From positions 103,481-167,480 of the forward strand of contig LSRX01000513.1 in assembly GCA_001939145.1 (NCBI GenBank): a stretch of DNA of 64,000 nt, read 5' to 3'. This stretch comes from Symbiodinium microadriaticum (Eukaryota > Sar > Dinophyceae > Suessiales > Symbiodiniaceae). The notes under the pieces were generated by a model. The model searched no databases, was not told the origin of the DNA, and saw only the letters and a list, made by a program, of their open reading frames with translations. The position numbers and the translations under genes were made by a program. Below, piece after piece: positions 39,061-50,109 of this stretch. The first letter of the stretch is position 1. The number at the start of each line of letters is the position of its first letter.

Positions 39061-39153
39061 CAAAGGCGCTTAAGCACCGGGCCGTTGTGCTCGTCACAGA
39101 AGAGCGAAGCTCGGACTCCTCTCGGATGCTACGGATCCCTAATGCAGGAATCT
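39051..39153 (+). CDS. Possible terminal exon, strand uncertain
   Basis: After GCTGTTGCAG the plus strand reads [32 protein letters not shown] and a stop. The minus strand is open across the same bases, and the acceptor-like TTGCAG is itself part of a local repeat. Confidence is low for both reasons. Confidence 0.25.
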
Positions 39154-39164
39154 AGCTGCGTGCT

Positions 39165-39390
39165 CTATCTGTCTATCTACCTATCTATCTCTATGTATCT
39201 CTCTGTCTATCTATATATATCTATATCTATACCTATATCTATATATCTATACCTATATCTATATCTATATCTATATCTATATCTATATCTTTATCTATAT
39301 CTTTATCTATATCTTTATCTATATCTATAGATGTATATATGTATATATGTATATATGTATATATGTATATATGTATATATGTATACACAG
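39165..39390 (+). repeat. (TATCTA)n and (TATATATG)n microsatellites
   Basis: A long (ATATCT)n block with variants followed by about seven TATATATG copies. Confidence 0.9.
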
Positions 39391-39845
39391 TTCCCTCATA
39401 GACTAGGGATATATAGGAGCTACAACGGGATTGCTTATGTTTGGGTTTGAAAGTTCATGTGTCTGCGGTGTCGTTGCAGTTCAGGGTCTACGGCTCGAGG
39501 GTTCAGGAGTAGCGGGTGCATGAGCATTGCTTAGGGTCGGCATTCAAGATTTTGGGTTTGAAGGCTTAGGGTTTCATGTCGCAGGGCCTTGTGGTGCAGG
39601 GCTTAAGGGGCTTGAAGGTACAAACCATGCAGAACGAAACGAGCTGACCACAACAACACGACTCTTCTAAGGACCTTACTATCAGGACTCCTCTTGGCAT
39701 ATGCACACACACACCCTAGCTTAAACCCCGAGCCTTTCAAGCGACATAGCTGGTCCAGCAACATAACTTAACCACAATCCTACACAAAACCTCTTCCCCT
39801 TCAAGGCCGACTCAAACTCTTGGTCCAAGACCTTCTTTAGGGTTT

Positions 39846-40045
39846 TTTTGAGTCTAGGGTTTAGGGTTTTTAGGGTTTTTAGGGTTTTTAGGGTTTTTAG
39901 GGTTTTTAGGGTTTTTAGGGTTTATAGGGTTTATAGGGTTTATAGGGTTTATAGGGTTTATAGGGTTTATAGGGTTTATACGGTTTAGGGCTTAGGGTTT
40001 ATAGGGTTTATGGTTTCGAGTCCAGGGTTTATAGGGTTTTACGAT
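39846..40045 (+). repeat. Variant telomere-type arrays, 9-mers TTTTTAGGG and TTTATAGGG
   Basis: A run of GGGTTTTTA units changes into a run of GGGTTTATA units, then decays. The second 9-mer also forms the array at 51640-51735. Confidence 0.88.
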
Positions 40046-41250
40046 TTAGGGTTCCCGTGAACCCTGGCGCAAACGTAGCAGGCCTCAAATCCGCAAGCTG
40101 TCGTCAAACGTTAAAGGCTCTAGACTCTATGACCCGAACAGCCCAAACCCGAAACCGAAAAAACTGCGAACCCGAAAATCCACAGTACCCCTCAGACCGT
40201 CAACCCTAAACCCGAAACCCTCAACCCTAAACCCTCAAAGAGACTCCAAAACTCTGCACAATAAGACCGACTCCCAGTGCGCACCTCTCTTAGCCAGTGC
40301 ACGGAGGATCGCCAGCGCACCTAATGGCCCGTCCTTAGGCTGCAGTAGGTTTTCGGGTTCAGAGTTTCGTGTGAATCCTAAAAGAGGAACCTTCTAAAAT
40401 ACCCCTCAACCTTTCAGAAAAATTTAGCAGGATACAGTTTAGGACTTACATGGCTTAGGGGGGTCAACGGGTTCAGAATTTTCAGGGTTTAAGGTTGCGG
40501 CTGTTGAGGCGGGGGTAAAGGGCTTCGGGGTGCCGGAAGGATCTATACGGGTTTAGGATTCAGGACTTTAGGGTTTAGGATTGAGGACTTCAATGTTTAG
40601 GGTTACGGTTAGGGCTTTCGGGTTTAGGGTTCAGGCCTTTCTGGGGTTCAGGACTTGGGGTGTGCAGCGCAGGGGTCAAACCTGCAACCAAGTAAGCGCA
40701 TTCCCTAGGTCTCATGCATCTTTAGTTGTTTCTTGCATATGTACTTATATATGTGCCTGAAAGACACACCGGAAGTGAAAAGTGCTCCAAAGTAGCTCAT
40801 GGAGCAACTCTGTCCATACATCTTACTGGCACGGAGTCCCAACATTCCACATGGTTTCTTTGTACCAGGGCATGGTGCATTACGTAGGACTCACCATGAT
40901 GCTTTGTTATGCACATGGGTTGAAAATAGTGGTACTGCTTATGGTTACTATAGAGTTCCTGCGCACGGTACCATAAACATGAGTCTTCGTAGAAGCATGC
41001 AAAAAAACGCCAAACAGTTTAGTGTCATGGCTTCTGTATACAGGAGAGGATTTGAAGTACGCTTCTTTTCCGCACCCTATAACGGACAGTTACTAGCAAT
41101 TCATGTACTTGCCCTCGATCACAAACATGTCGGATTTCATGGCATCTTCATTAATCTGTAGAACCTTCCAGAGACAAATGATGTAAAGAGCATACTGCCA
41201 TCTATCATGATGGTGCTGCAGTTGCTGATGATGCTGGTGATGGTGATGAT
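40046..41250. other. Spacer; one open frame of unknown meaning
   Basis: Telomere-type variants to about 40680. At 40799-41161 the plus strand is open for 120 codons (contains RRSMQKNAKQFSVMASVYRR) in moderately AT-rich DNA. No motif, family or splice signal is recognised. Confidence 0.3.
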
Positions 41251-41251
41251 G

Positions 41252-41311
41252 CTCAGCTGGCGATAACGACGATGGGTTCATGACGGTGATGCTCGTGTAA
41301 ACAACGATGAA

Positions 41312-41351
<40 letters not shown>

Positions 41352-41624
41352 CGGATGATGGTGGTGGTACTGCCTCGATGCAACTGCTATGCGTGTGGAG
41401 GCGTACTTGTCGGCAGCATTCTATTTGTTGGCGATATTGATTCCTGATGCTGTGCTTGCGCTGCTGCTCACTGCTGTCACTCTTGCACTCATGCTCTTGC
41501 TGTTGACATTGCTGCTGCAGCCGGTACTTCCCACGCTAGTTGTTCATCGTCGTGCTTACCGGTGTGTTTCTGGCCGCAACGATGATGGGTTCATGACGGT
41601 GACGCTCGTGTTAACAACGATGGA

Positions 41625-41657
<33 letters not shown>

Positions 41658-41912
41658 GATGAAGAAGATGATGATGATGATGATGATGAGGATGATGGTG
41701 GTGGTACTGCCTCGATGCAACTATTATGCGTGTGGAGGCGTACTTGTCGGCAGCATTCTATTTGTTGGCGATATTGATTCCTGATGCTGTGCTTGCGCTG
41801 CTGCTCACTGCTGTCACTCTTGCACTCATGCTCTTGCTGTTGACATTGCTGCTGCAGCCGGTACTTCCCACGCTAGTTGTTCATCGTCGTGCTTACCGGT
41901 GTGTCTCTGGCG
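41252..41912 (+). repeat. Tandem duplication, about 337-bp unit
   Basis: Unit 1 (about 41252-41576) and unit 2 (about 41577-41912) share a GATGGGTTCATGACGGTGA start, a (GAT)n tract of different length and a long identical part from TGCGTGTGGAGGCGTACTTG to CTTACCGGTGTGT. The shared part is open on the plus strand as a hydrophobic Leu/Ala/Val-rich frame, twice. I do not call it a gene. Confidence 0.88.
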
Positions 41913-42800
41913 GCTTGGACGAGAAGGTGATGACGATGTTGAAGACGAGATAAACAGCAATGACCATCTTCCTCACCATCATCAAAAAAGATCACCCTCG
42001 TTGATGTTGCAACTCTGCTGGCAATATTGTACTGAGGATTGATGGTAACCAAGGTAACAACTATCGGTCGGGCCCTTTTTTCACAACTGCGACAACCATG
42101 ACCACGACAACGACGACAACGGCGATGTTGCTGCTATGACTTGTGCTACTGGTGCTACCGTACTGCTCCTGCTGCTGCTGCTACTACTACCACCACTACT
42201 GCCACCACCACTACGACTAGTAGCTACGACTAGTACTGGTAGCAGGCGGCTGTGAACCTGCATGGCAAGCCTTCCAAGACAGGCTGCCGTTTCGCAGGAG
42301 CCACGAGATCCGTTGGGAGCCTGCGTCAAGGCTGTAGGTTCATGGTGCATTGATACGGTACGTTCTAGTAACTTAGAGCATACTATGGCAATTTAGACTA
42401 CTTCATAGTACGTTCTAGCATACTGTGGTCTATTGTGGTATATTAGTGTATATGATAGTTGCGAGCGACTGGGTATTGGATTGAGGCTTCAGGATCCAGT
42501 GCTCAGAGCTCCAGGGTTTAGGGTTTAGGTTTCAGGGCTTCGGGCCTTTAGTCGATCGAGGCTTTCTGAAGTTAGGATTTCGGGTTTAGGTCACCTCTTT
42601 AAGACAGCAAAGCAATAGAGCTTCAAGGCTTCAGATCTTGCCACCGAGTCCAGGCATGCCTAAACCACGCGAGACTTGAACCTACGAGGGGAAACAGTCC
42701 GAAGGGCAAAAAGAAGCTGGAAGCCAACCAGCCAGAATCTCTCGTTCCTGAGGAAAGGCCCACACCCCGAAACACTGACTAGGCATGGTCCCAATGTGCA

Positions 42801-43548
<748 letters not shown>

Positions 43549-43549
43549 N

Positions 43550-43745
43550 AGTGTGCGTGTGGGTAGTGTGCGTGTGGGTAGTGTGCGTGTGGGTAGTGTG
43601 CGTGTGGGTAGTGTGCGTGTGGGTAGTGTGAGTGGGTGGGTGTGGGTGGGTGGGTGTGTGTGTGTGTGTGTGTTATGTGTTTTGTGTGTGTGTGTGTGTG
43701 CGTCTCTGTGTGTCTGTGTGTCCGTGTGTCTGTGTGTCTGTGTGT
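43550..43745 (+). repeat. 15-mer AGTGTGCGTGTGGGT array and (GT)n
   Basis: Five perfect 15-mers (43550-43624) followed by GTGGG and (GT)n variants. Confidence 0.9.
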
Positions 43746-43749
43746 GGGG

Positions 43750-44990
43750 AGAAACAGCGTCTGGAGAAGCAGTAGGATACCGGAATCAGGGCATATGAGC
43801 AGTTGTGTGGTACGTCCACAGGAAACGATGTTAGCAACGAGCAAAGGCCGATTAAACTAAAGACCAGCGATCAAGGTACAGAGTCTAGGTTTTACCCTAA
43901 ACCTTAAACCCTGAAGAACCAGAAACGCCTGAACAATGCGGTGAAGCTGCCGTGACAGCATGAAAGGTCTGAGGCCTCGAGTCTGAGTGGTTGATGGCCT
44001 TCAGGGTTTTAGGGCTTAGGGTTGATTGTCTTCGTGCGGGCAAGAAGTTGCAAAGTGCTTAGACTTTGAGGACACTTGACGAATTGCATATGCTTCATGC
44101 TCCATGCCCTGGTGTTCTTTCGGATGTCAAGCGTTCTTAAGCTGCACGTCCACAAGAAAAAGAATGTCGCCTGCCCACCCCGGTCATGGAGGACGAAGAA
44201 GCCGCTGACGATCAGAACATGCTTCACCTTCGGTCAAAGTTCAAACTGCAACCTCAAAGCAAGAGTAACATCTTGGCCCCATGCGCAGATCCAGTGGAAC
44301 CCCAGCGCAAAAAGCCTGAACCCTCGACCCGAAAAACATATAGCAAGGGCCTAAACTGCTAGCACTTTGCCCCAAGCATGGACCGCAACGAAAGGCTGAA
44401 AACATATTGCAGTAGACTTGCTTCCGGAATTCCCTGACCCTTAAGAGGTTAGCGGTGTCGGGTTTACGGAGGTAGGATTGCGTATATGGACCCAAAAACA
44501 CTAAGCCTCTGAACAGGAGGCCTTATAAGCATTCGATGGGGTTTGGGGGTGTATCTAGTCCTGTCTAGTCTTTCAGCCTCAAGCCTGCGCATCTTCAAAG
44601 GAATTGACTCCAAGCCCGTGACGTCTCTGAGGTGTCCGAGAGCAGCTGATCAACTTCGGATGAATGCAAACAATCAGCCTCATACCCATGCAAAGGGTTC
44701 CATCGGCAGGGATTCAATGCGGGTAGTTCTGTAGATCAGGTCCGTTTTGTAGATCCCCCAAATAGTACGGCACCCTTATAAAAAGGACTCCACAAAGGGA
44801 CCCTAATTTAGAGAACTCCCCACGTGGTGGCCCGGGATCGACGCGTGACTTTTTTCGTTTGAACCGGAACTCCCAGGCATCATAAGGCTTCGGGTCAATT
44901 AGACTCGGCCAAACTCCATAAACCGTTCAGAAGATAGTCCTGAAACCCTAAACCCTGAAACCCAGACCCATAAATGCCCTGAGCCCAACC
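43750..44990. other. Spacer with weak minus-strand open stretches
   Basis: 44009-44227 (minus: KHVLIVSGFFVLHDRGGQAT) and 44241-44501 (minus: YLRKPDTANLLRVREFRKQV) are open and partly protein-like, but without clear splice sites or family. One foldback family D copy lies at 44751-44821. Confidence 0.35.
44751..44821 (-). repeat. Foldback family D copy
   Basis: GATCCCCCAAATAGTACGGCACCCTTATAAAAAGGACTCCACAAAGGGACCCTAATTTAGAGAACTCCCC matches the reverse complement of 46653-46733 over its whole length. Confidence 0.82.
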
Positions 44991-44999
44991 ACCCAATCC

Positions 45000-45080
45000 C
45001 CCGCTTCTGTCAGCCCTGGCCTTCTCGCCCAACAGGGCGTCGACTGCTTTGCGCAGGCAGAGGCGACCCGAAGAGACAGC
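45000..45080 (-). CDS. Exon of unknown gene
   Basis: Acceptor ACTCTCACCCCAG, then AVSSGRLCLRKAVDALLGEK and ARADRSG on the minus strand. The exon is GC-rich between telomere-type repeats on both sides. The donor is not obvious. The helical, charged sequence gives no family. Confidence 0.45.
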
Positions 45081-45149
45081 CTGGGGTGAGAGTTCTGGGG
45101 TTGAGAATTCAAGGGTTTAGGGTTTAGGGGTTAGGAATGACGGTTTTGT

Positions 45150-45290
45150 AGCATTAGGTGTCGGTGTCGGTGGCGGTGTCGGTGGCGGTGGCGGTGGCGG
45201 TGGTGGTGGTGGTGGTGGTGGTGGTGGGGGTAGTGGTGGTGGTGGTGGTGGTGGTGGTGGTGGTGGTGGTGGTCTGCTTGTGCTGGTAGT
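45150..45290 (+). repeat. (GGT)n / (GGC) microsatellite
   Basis: GGTGGT runs give a poly-Pro frame on the minus strand, taken as an artefact. GTAGTC and GCAGTA triplet tracts follow to about 45475. Confidence 0.88.
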
Positions 45291-45479
45291 CGTTGTTACA
45301 GTAGTTTGTCGTAGTGGTGAGCGTCGTAGACGTAGTCGTGTCTTAGTCGTAGTCGCAGTCATAGCCGTAGTCGTAGTAGTACAGGAGTAAGAGTAAAAGT
45401 TGCAGTAGCTGTAGCAGTAGCAGCGGGAGCAGAGGCAGTAGCAGCAGTAGCAGTAGCAGTAGCAGTCCTCGTGCCGGAG

Positions 45480-46060
45480 CAGCAGCCGGGTGGCAGCTGC
45501 GTGGGTCTCATTATGTACTCCCAGCGATTCGGGTTCCAAGCTTGATCCCCAAAACCTGTCTTGGCAAAATCTCATACGTATCCGGAATGGCCTTCTGATA
45601 GATCTTCTCGATGTTGCGGCCTGGGGACTGGCAAATACTCGCTGTGCTTCCATTAAGAGATTTAAAGTTTCCAGTGTGTGGCCTCGGGTGTAGCACTAAC
45701 AAGAATAGTCGTTGAACAGGAGTGAGTTTGGAAGCTGCGATGCACCCCAGAACCTCCAAAAGCCCGTTAAATCCCTAGACCCTAAACCCCAGACCGGAAA
45801 ACGAAACATTCCGCAACCCGACGGCACTGCACAAGCGGACCAAGGGTTTGAATCTCTGCGGGACAGGGTTTTCATACAGTGTTCTCTGTTTGGTGGTGAG
45901 GGTTCTTCCTCTAAATTTTCCAATCCGCACTTCAAGTCAATTTCCCGGAGGCCAAAAGCTAGCTCCCGTACACAGGAACATCCTCATGAGAGACGTTTGC
46001 AGCTACGGTTTAGGAGCGGATGTTAGGACAGAAGTTTGAGACACCTCGGGAGCCCACAAA
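45480..46060. other. Repeat-free stretch, coding status unresolved
   Basis: 45480-45760 is open in frames on both strands (minus reads NIEKIYQKAIPDTYEILPRQ; plus reads NLIRIRNGLLIDLLDVAAWG). 45840-46026 is open on the plus strand. No family is recognised. Confidence 0.25.
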
Positions 46061-46090
46061 CCTAAACCCTAAACCCGAAACCCCCCCAAA

Positions 46091-46200
46091 GGCCGAAGGT
46101 CACAAAGGCCCTGGCCACAGTAGCTGCCGCTGTACTGGAAGCCTTTGCAAAGCTCTCCATGCTCCACGGGCCCACCTCCACAGCCGGGTAGGCCGGGGCT
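46091..46200 (-). CDS. Possible exon, unknown gene
   Basis: The minus strand reads EAPAYPAVEVGPWSMESFAK then ASSTAAATVARAFVTF. The plus strand is open too (KVTKALATVAAAVLEAFAKL, then a stop). The minus strand is preferred because most exons in the window lie there. Confidence 0.3.
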
Positions 46201-46652
46201 TCATCGAATGGAATAGAATACCATAGAATAGAACAGAAGAGAAGAGTAGATACTAGAATAGAGCAGAATAAAGTATGCATCATAGAAAAGAGGAGAACAT
46301 CACGTGTTTTTTATAAGTAATTGTATTGCAGTGTCTGAAACAACTGTGCTACGATGCTATCCTATGATACTAGATTGTACTAGTACTGCTTTATGTATTG
46401 AGGGGGCTGAGGTATACGGGCTAGGGTATTTAAGAGCAATTTAGGGGTATAGATTAGGATTTAGGTGTAGGGTTTAGGGCTCAATTAGGGCTTAGGGTGT
46501 TGGCTATAAGGCTTTAAGAGTCTTGATATTTCAAAGAGGGCTTGGGCGTGGATATTCTACACCAGCGATCTCTCGAAAAGACTGCGACAGTATGAGCTGC
46601 CTGGGCTTCTCTATTGAGGCTTTACTTCGCTGTCCATGCTGCGGCCTATATT

Positions 46653-46733
46653 GGGGAGTTCTCTAAATTAGGGTCCCTGTTGGAGTCCTCTTTATAAGGG
46701 TGCCGTACTGTTTGGGGGACCCTGATTTAGAGG
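46653..46733 (+). repeat. Foldback family D copy, inverted orientation
   Basis: Terminal inverted repeat CTCTAAATTAGGGTCCC / GGGACCCTGATTTAGAG with an inside GGAGTCCTCTTTATAAGGGTGCCGTACTGTTTGGGGG. It is the reverse complement of the copy at 44751-44821. Confidence 0.85.
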
Positions 46734-46844
46734 CCCATAGAGGCACTTCAGGCTGTGAAGCCGTTTAGCATTGAGGGTTGAAGGTCACGGGCTTAGGGTT
46801 TTCTGAGACGCACGCTCTGCCTGTAGCGATGTGATCATAGTCCT

Positions 46845-46925
46845 CGAGCCCAAGATTGCGAAGCCAGCTTATAGCACTGCCGGTCTTTGCAGGCTTCGAG
46901 ACCCTGCGTCTCAGCGATGTTTTAA
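46845..46925 (-). CDS. Possible exon, unknown gene
   Basis: The minus strand reads ETQGLEACKDRQCYKLASQS then WARGL and a stop. The CxxxxC spacing hints at a Cys-rich protein, but there is no EECC motif. Splice sites are not fixed. Confidence 0.27.
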
Positions 46926-47099
46926 GACTCCCCTAGACCTTCAAGCCTCAACTTGGAACTGTGATCCTTGTGATCTCTGTCTGACCTTGGATCCATGAAC
47001 CCTAAAACCCAAACCCCTAAACCACTAAACTCTAAATCCAAACCCTAAACCCTGCACCCTTGGATCTCTAAACGGGACCCTCGGGTCCAGGTCGGCTTC

Positions 47100-47290
47100 G
47101 GGTTGGGTTTACGGTTTAGGCTTCACCAGGTTTAGCCTTTATAGCCTTTAGGTTTAGGGTTTATGTTTAGGGTTTAGGGTTTGGACATCCGCGCCTTGAC
47201 AAGACCTCAAACCCAAGCCCCAAACCATCCACCCTAAATGCGGATGTAATAGTAATAGCAGCAACAAACAATAATAATCCCATCAATCCT
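47100..47290. other. Telomere-type spacer
   Basis: TTTAGGG variants (47100-47185) and AATAATAATCC triplets; nothing coding. Confidence 0.5.
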
Positions 47291-47454
47291 ATCGATTGAC
47301 TGGATTAGGGACTTGACTGGATTAGCCGAGCAAGCCTTAGAGGATGCAACCAAAGCTTAGCACCATCTTCAGTGCTCGGGGCGAAAATCCAACTTATGCC
47401 GCACACGCTATAGCCAAAACTACCAGCACCAAAACACCGACAACCAACAGAACC

Positions 47455-47580
47455 CTCGATTTCCCGAACACCTACGCTGGCCTTCTCGAAGGTACTCTTG
47501 GAAGTCGTGGGGGCCTGGGATAGGAGATCATAAAGGGTGCGCTGCGATGAGGGGATGCTTTTCGATGATTCAGACACCTA
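47455..47580 (-). CDS. Possible exon, unknown gene
   Basis: The minus strand is open and protein-like: SKSIPSSQRTLYDLLSQAPT then TSKSTFEKASVGVREIEG. It lies downstream (minus sense) of the exon pair at 48122-48497 and may belong to the same gene. Confidence 0.35.
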
Positions 47581-48121
47581 CAACCCGAAAATTCTAAACC
47601 CTGAAACCCTAAACCCTAAAATGCCCAAACCCGCTACAATCCTGCAGCTGGTCTTTCTTCAGGCCCCTGCAGCTAGTTTGCTGTCGAGGATGGCAAGGAG
47701 ACGCTTGAAGGATCAGCGATTTGGGGGTGCTAGGTCCAGTCAGAATGTGGAACGCTAGGGAATAGTCATAGTATAATGTATTATTATTATTTTTATTATT
47801 ACTGGTATTCTTACTATTATTACTATCACTATTATTATTGATGATTCAGATTTTGGTACTCGACTGAGGTATACGCTCAGAAGCGAAGCGAAACTGCATA
47901 GGGCTGACGGTGCAGCTTCGAGGTTTATGATTTTGCGTCACAGGGTTTAGGGCTTAGGGGTTTATTGGGTTTGAGGATTTTGAAGTCTGGTCACAAGAGC
48001 TTTAGGGTTTAGTGGAAGCAAGCTTGTTCGTCCGCTTGGTAGGAGATTTGATTGCCGGCTCGGTAGGGGCAATCTCGAAAACTGCTCCAGCTCTGCCTTC
48101 AGGAATGTAGCGCTCTATCAC

Positions 48122-48224
48122 CATCTTTGTGACCGGTGCTGCAGTTCTGGCTACTGCTACCAAAGGGTAGTGCAGGGATTACGCCCAATGAACCCCGCAA
48201 GCCCTGAAGCGTTTCGATGACTTC
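48122..48224 (-). CDS. Internal exon, same gene as the exon at 48381-48497
   Basis: Strong acceptor (CGTTTTTTGCAG) and donor (AAAGATG|GTGATAG). The frame reads EVIETLQGLRGSLGVIPALP then FGSSSQNCSTGHKD. The intron to the upstream exon is about 155 bp and filled with CCCTAAACC motifs. If the upstream exon is VWA-like, this part would correspond to the strand and helix that follow, but that is inference. Confidence 0.5.
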
Positions 48225-48380
48225 CTGCAAAAAACGATTAAACCATGAACCAGAAACCTCAAACCAAACCCGAAACCCCAAACCCCAGATCTTAAACCCT
48301 GCTCCCTGAACCCTTAATCCTCAACCCAAGCCCTAGAACCACGAACCCAGCACCGAAACCCTACAGCAGAACGCCAAATC

Positions 48381-48497
48381 CCAGGCAGCGCACTGAAGGC
48401 ACAAGCGATCTCCATGGCCTTCACGCGAGCCAAAGCGTCATCGCTGTGCGCCATGGCTCTGGAATGCTGCGAGAGGTCGAGGAGCAGAAGAACCCCT
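48381..48497 (-). CDS. Internal exon, possibly VWA-like
   Basis: The minus strand reads GVLLLLDLSQHSRAMAHSDD then ALARVKAMEIACAFSALPG. A hydrophobic strand ending in D-x-S followed by a helix with KxxxI resembles the start of a von Willebrand A domain (VVFLLDxSxS...). The MIDAS is not canonical (DLSQHS), so metal binding is doubtful. The acceptor is near TTACAAAG and the donor is unclear. Confidence 0.42.
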
Positions 48498-48499
48498 TT

Positions 48500-49890
48500 G
48501 TAATCCCCAGGTAAATAAACAGATATACTTCGGGTTAACGGTTTATGGCTGAGGGCTTAGGGTTTGGGGTCAATATTCGAGGTTTAATGGCTTGCATCTG
48601 CTTTTCTACGGCCTCTCCTACGACTTCATGGTTGAGGGTTTGGGGGGGCCTTACTTGCGGTTTGGCCCATGCAGCTCTTTGAAGGCTTCAAAAGTCTTTA
48701 ACACTAATTGTTACATTGTTTTATGGTTGAAAGTTTTTAGTGTGTAAGACATTTTTTGGGATTCGGCTCTTGGGGCTTAGAATTTTCGGACTTGGAGCTT
48801 GCAACTTTGCTTCTGGCCCTCCCTGAGGGTGTAAGCTTGTTTCGGTGCTGGCTTCGAAGCTGCAGGATATTGTGCAGCTTAGGGGTTAAAACCCCTAAAC
48901 CCTAAAAACCGTAAACCCTATAAACCCTGAACCCTATAAACCCTCAAGCCTATAAACCCTAAACCCTAAACCGTAACGTTTAGCGTTTCGGGTTCAGGGT
49001 TCCGACAGTCTCAGTTTCGTTCCAGTAGAATCGGGCCCGTGTTTAGGGTTCGGGTTCTAGGGTCCAGGGTTTAGGGCTTAGGGTGGGATTTTGCCTGAGA
49101 CCTCCCGCGGAGGGATGCTTGCTTTACGGGATGTGAAGCTCAGGGTCTTGCAAAGCCCCTAAACCCCAAACCCCAAAAGAGGGGCCTTAATACTTAGAAT
49201 AGGGTTTCGGGATGTGTTATATTATATATACTAAGGAACCCCCCAAAATAGAAAACTATAATATCAAGGAACCCCCAAAATAGTCTTGACAATTATCTTA
49301 GACCCCTATACTACGCCCTAAACCCTAAAGCGTCCAGGGCTGAGGGGTCCAAGCTCGGGGCTTGGGATTTCCAGCTAGAAGGGGTGGCCTCCATCATTAG
49401 TTTAGGGTTTAGGCTTTTGGGGTTTAGGGTTTAGGGTTTAGGCTTTTGGGGTTTAGGGTTTAGGCTTTTGGGGTTTAGGGTTTAGGGGTGATATTCTATT
49501 AGACGATAGCCACCACACACGATAAATAGTTACCATAGACGGACTAAGGGTGAAGAATCCGACTGCTTATTTCGACCTAAGTTAAACCCTGTGGTCGAGG
49601 TTCTCACGAAGAATGTCCTCTGAGCTCTACGACCCAAAGCCCCAAACCCCCTAGGCCCCATGAACCCCCGAAAGCCGAAACCCAAAGCTCTACCCCAAAA
49701 CCCTTCAACCCTGGGCCCCAACCCCCTCCAAAAATTGCGTTTCGGAATAGACCCTATCTACGCTAGCTACACAACCATCTACCCCACAACCATATAGCGT
49801 ATCTACTCATGGGCTCTTAGGGTTTTAGGCCAGAGCGGTTTGAGATGGCCCTAGAATCCCAAAGCCCCGTGGCTCTAGAGGCTCTCCCCC
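48500..49890. other. Telomere-type spacer
   Basis: Arrays at 48890-48985 (with CCCTATAAA 9-mers) and 49398-49485 (TTTAGGCTTTTGGGG units). One foldback family A copy (49179-49312). No coding signal. Confidence 0.55.
49179..49312 (+). repeat. Foldback family A copy
   Basis: Starts GAGGGGCCTTAATACTTAGAATAGGGTTTCGGG and ends ACAATTATCTTAGACCCCTATA. The AAGGAACCCCCCAAAATAG part is duplicated. Confidence 0.8.
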
Positions 49891-49894
49891 CCCC

Positions 49895-50011
49895 CTACTT
49901 GGAGGTTCATGGGTAGCTTATAAGTGGAGTTATAAGTTCCCTAATATGGGTTAGAGTCATAGTTACCCTAGTTATAACCCCACTTGTAACTGCCCATGAG
50001 CCTCCAAGTAG
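49895..50011. repeat. Foldback family E (long inverted repeat)
   Basis: Arms CTACTTGGAGGTTCATGGGTAGCTTATAAGTGGAGTTATA and the reverse complement of GTTATAACCCCACTTGTAACTGCCCATGAGCCTCCAAGTAG pair with few mismatches over about 40 bp. Confidence 0.85.
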
Positions 50012-50023
50012 ACCTGTTTTTTG

Positions 50024-50104
50024 TCACTGCTTCGATGGTTTCTGGGCGATCATCCCTTCGGATGCGCCGGCCGAATGTCGGCCTGGGGGATCGCAGGCTC
50101 CGCG
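50024..50104 (-). CDS. Terminal exon of unknown gene
   Basis: Acceptor AAGCCTCTGCAG, then RGACDPPGRHSAGASEGMIA, QKPSKQ and a TGA stop, on the minus strand. A second open frame exists (RPTFGRRIRRDDRPETIEAV). The stop-containing frame is preferred because it ends at the repeat border, but either is possible. It lies 13 bp from foldback E. Confidence 0.4.
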   Translation of the reverse strand, partial: RGACDPPGRHSAGASEGMIAQKPSKQ

Positions 50105-50109
50105 CTGCA

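Noticed and set aside
39846-40045. Possible true chromosome end
   Set aside because: Telomere-type arrays are short, degenerate, in both orientations and surrounded by unique sequence, so they are interstitial.
45117-45300. Poly-Pro frame that might be a proline-rich protein
   Set aside because: It coincides exactly with a (GGT)n tract that is open in other frames as well.
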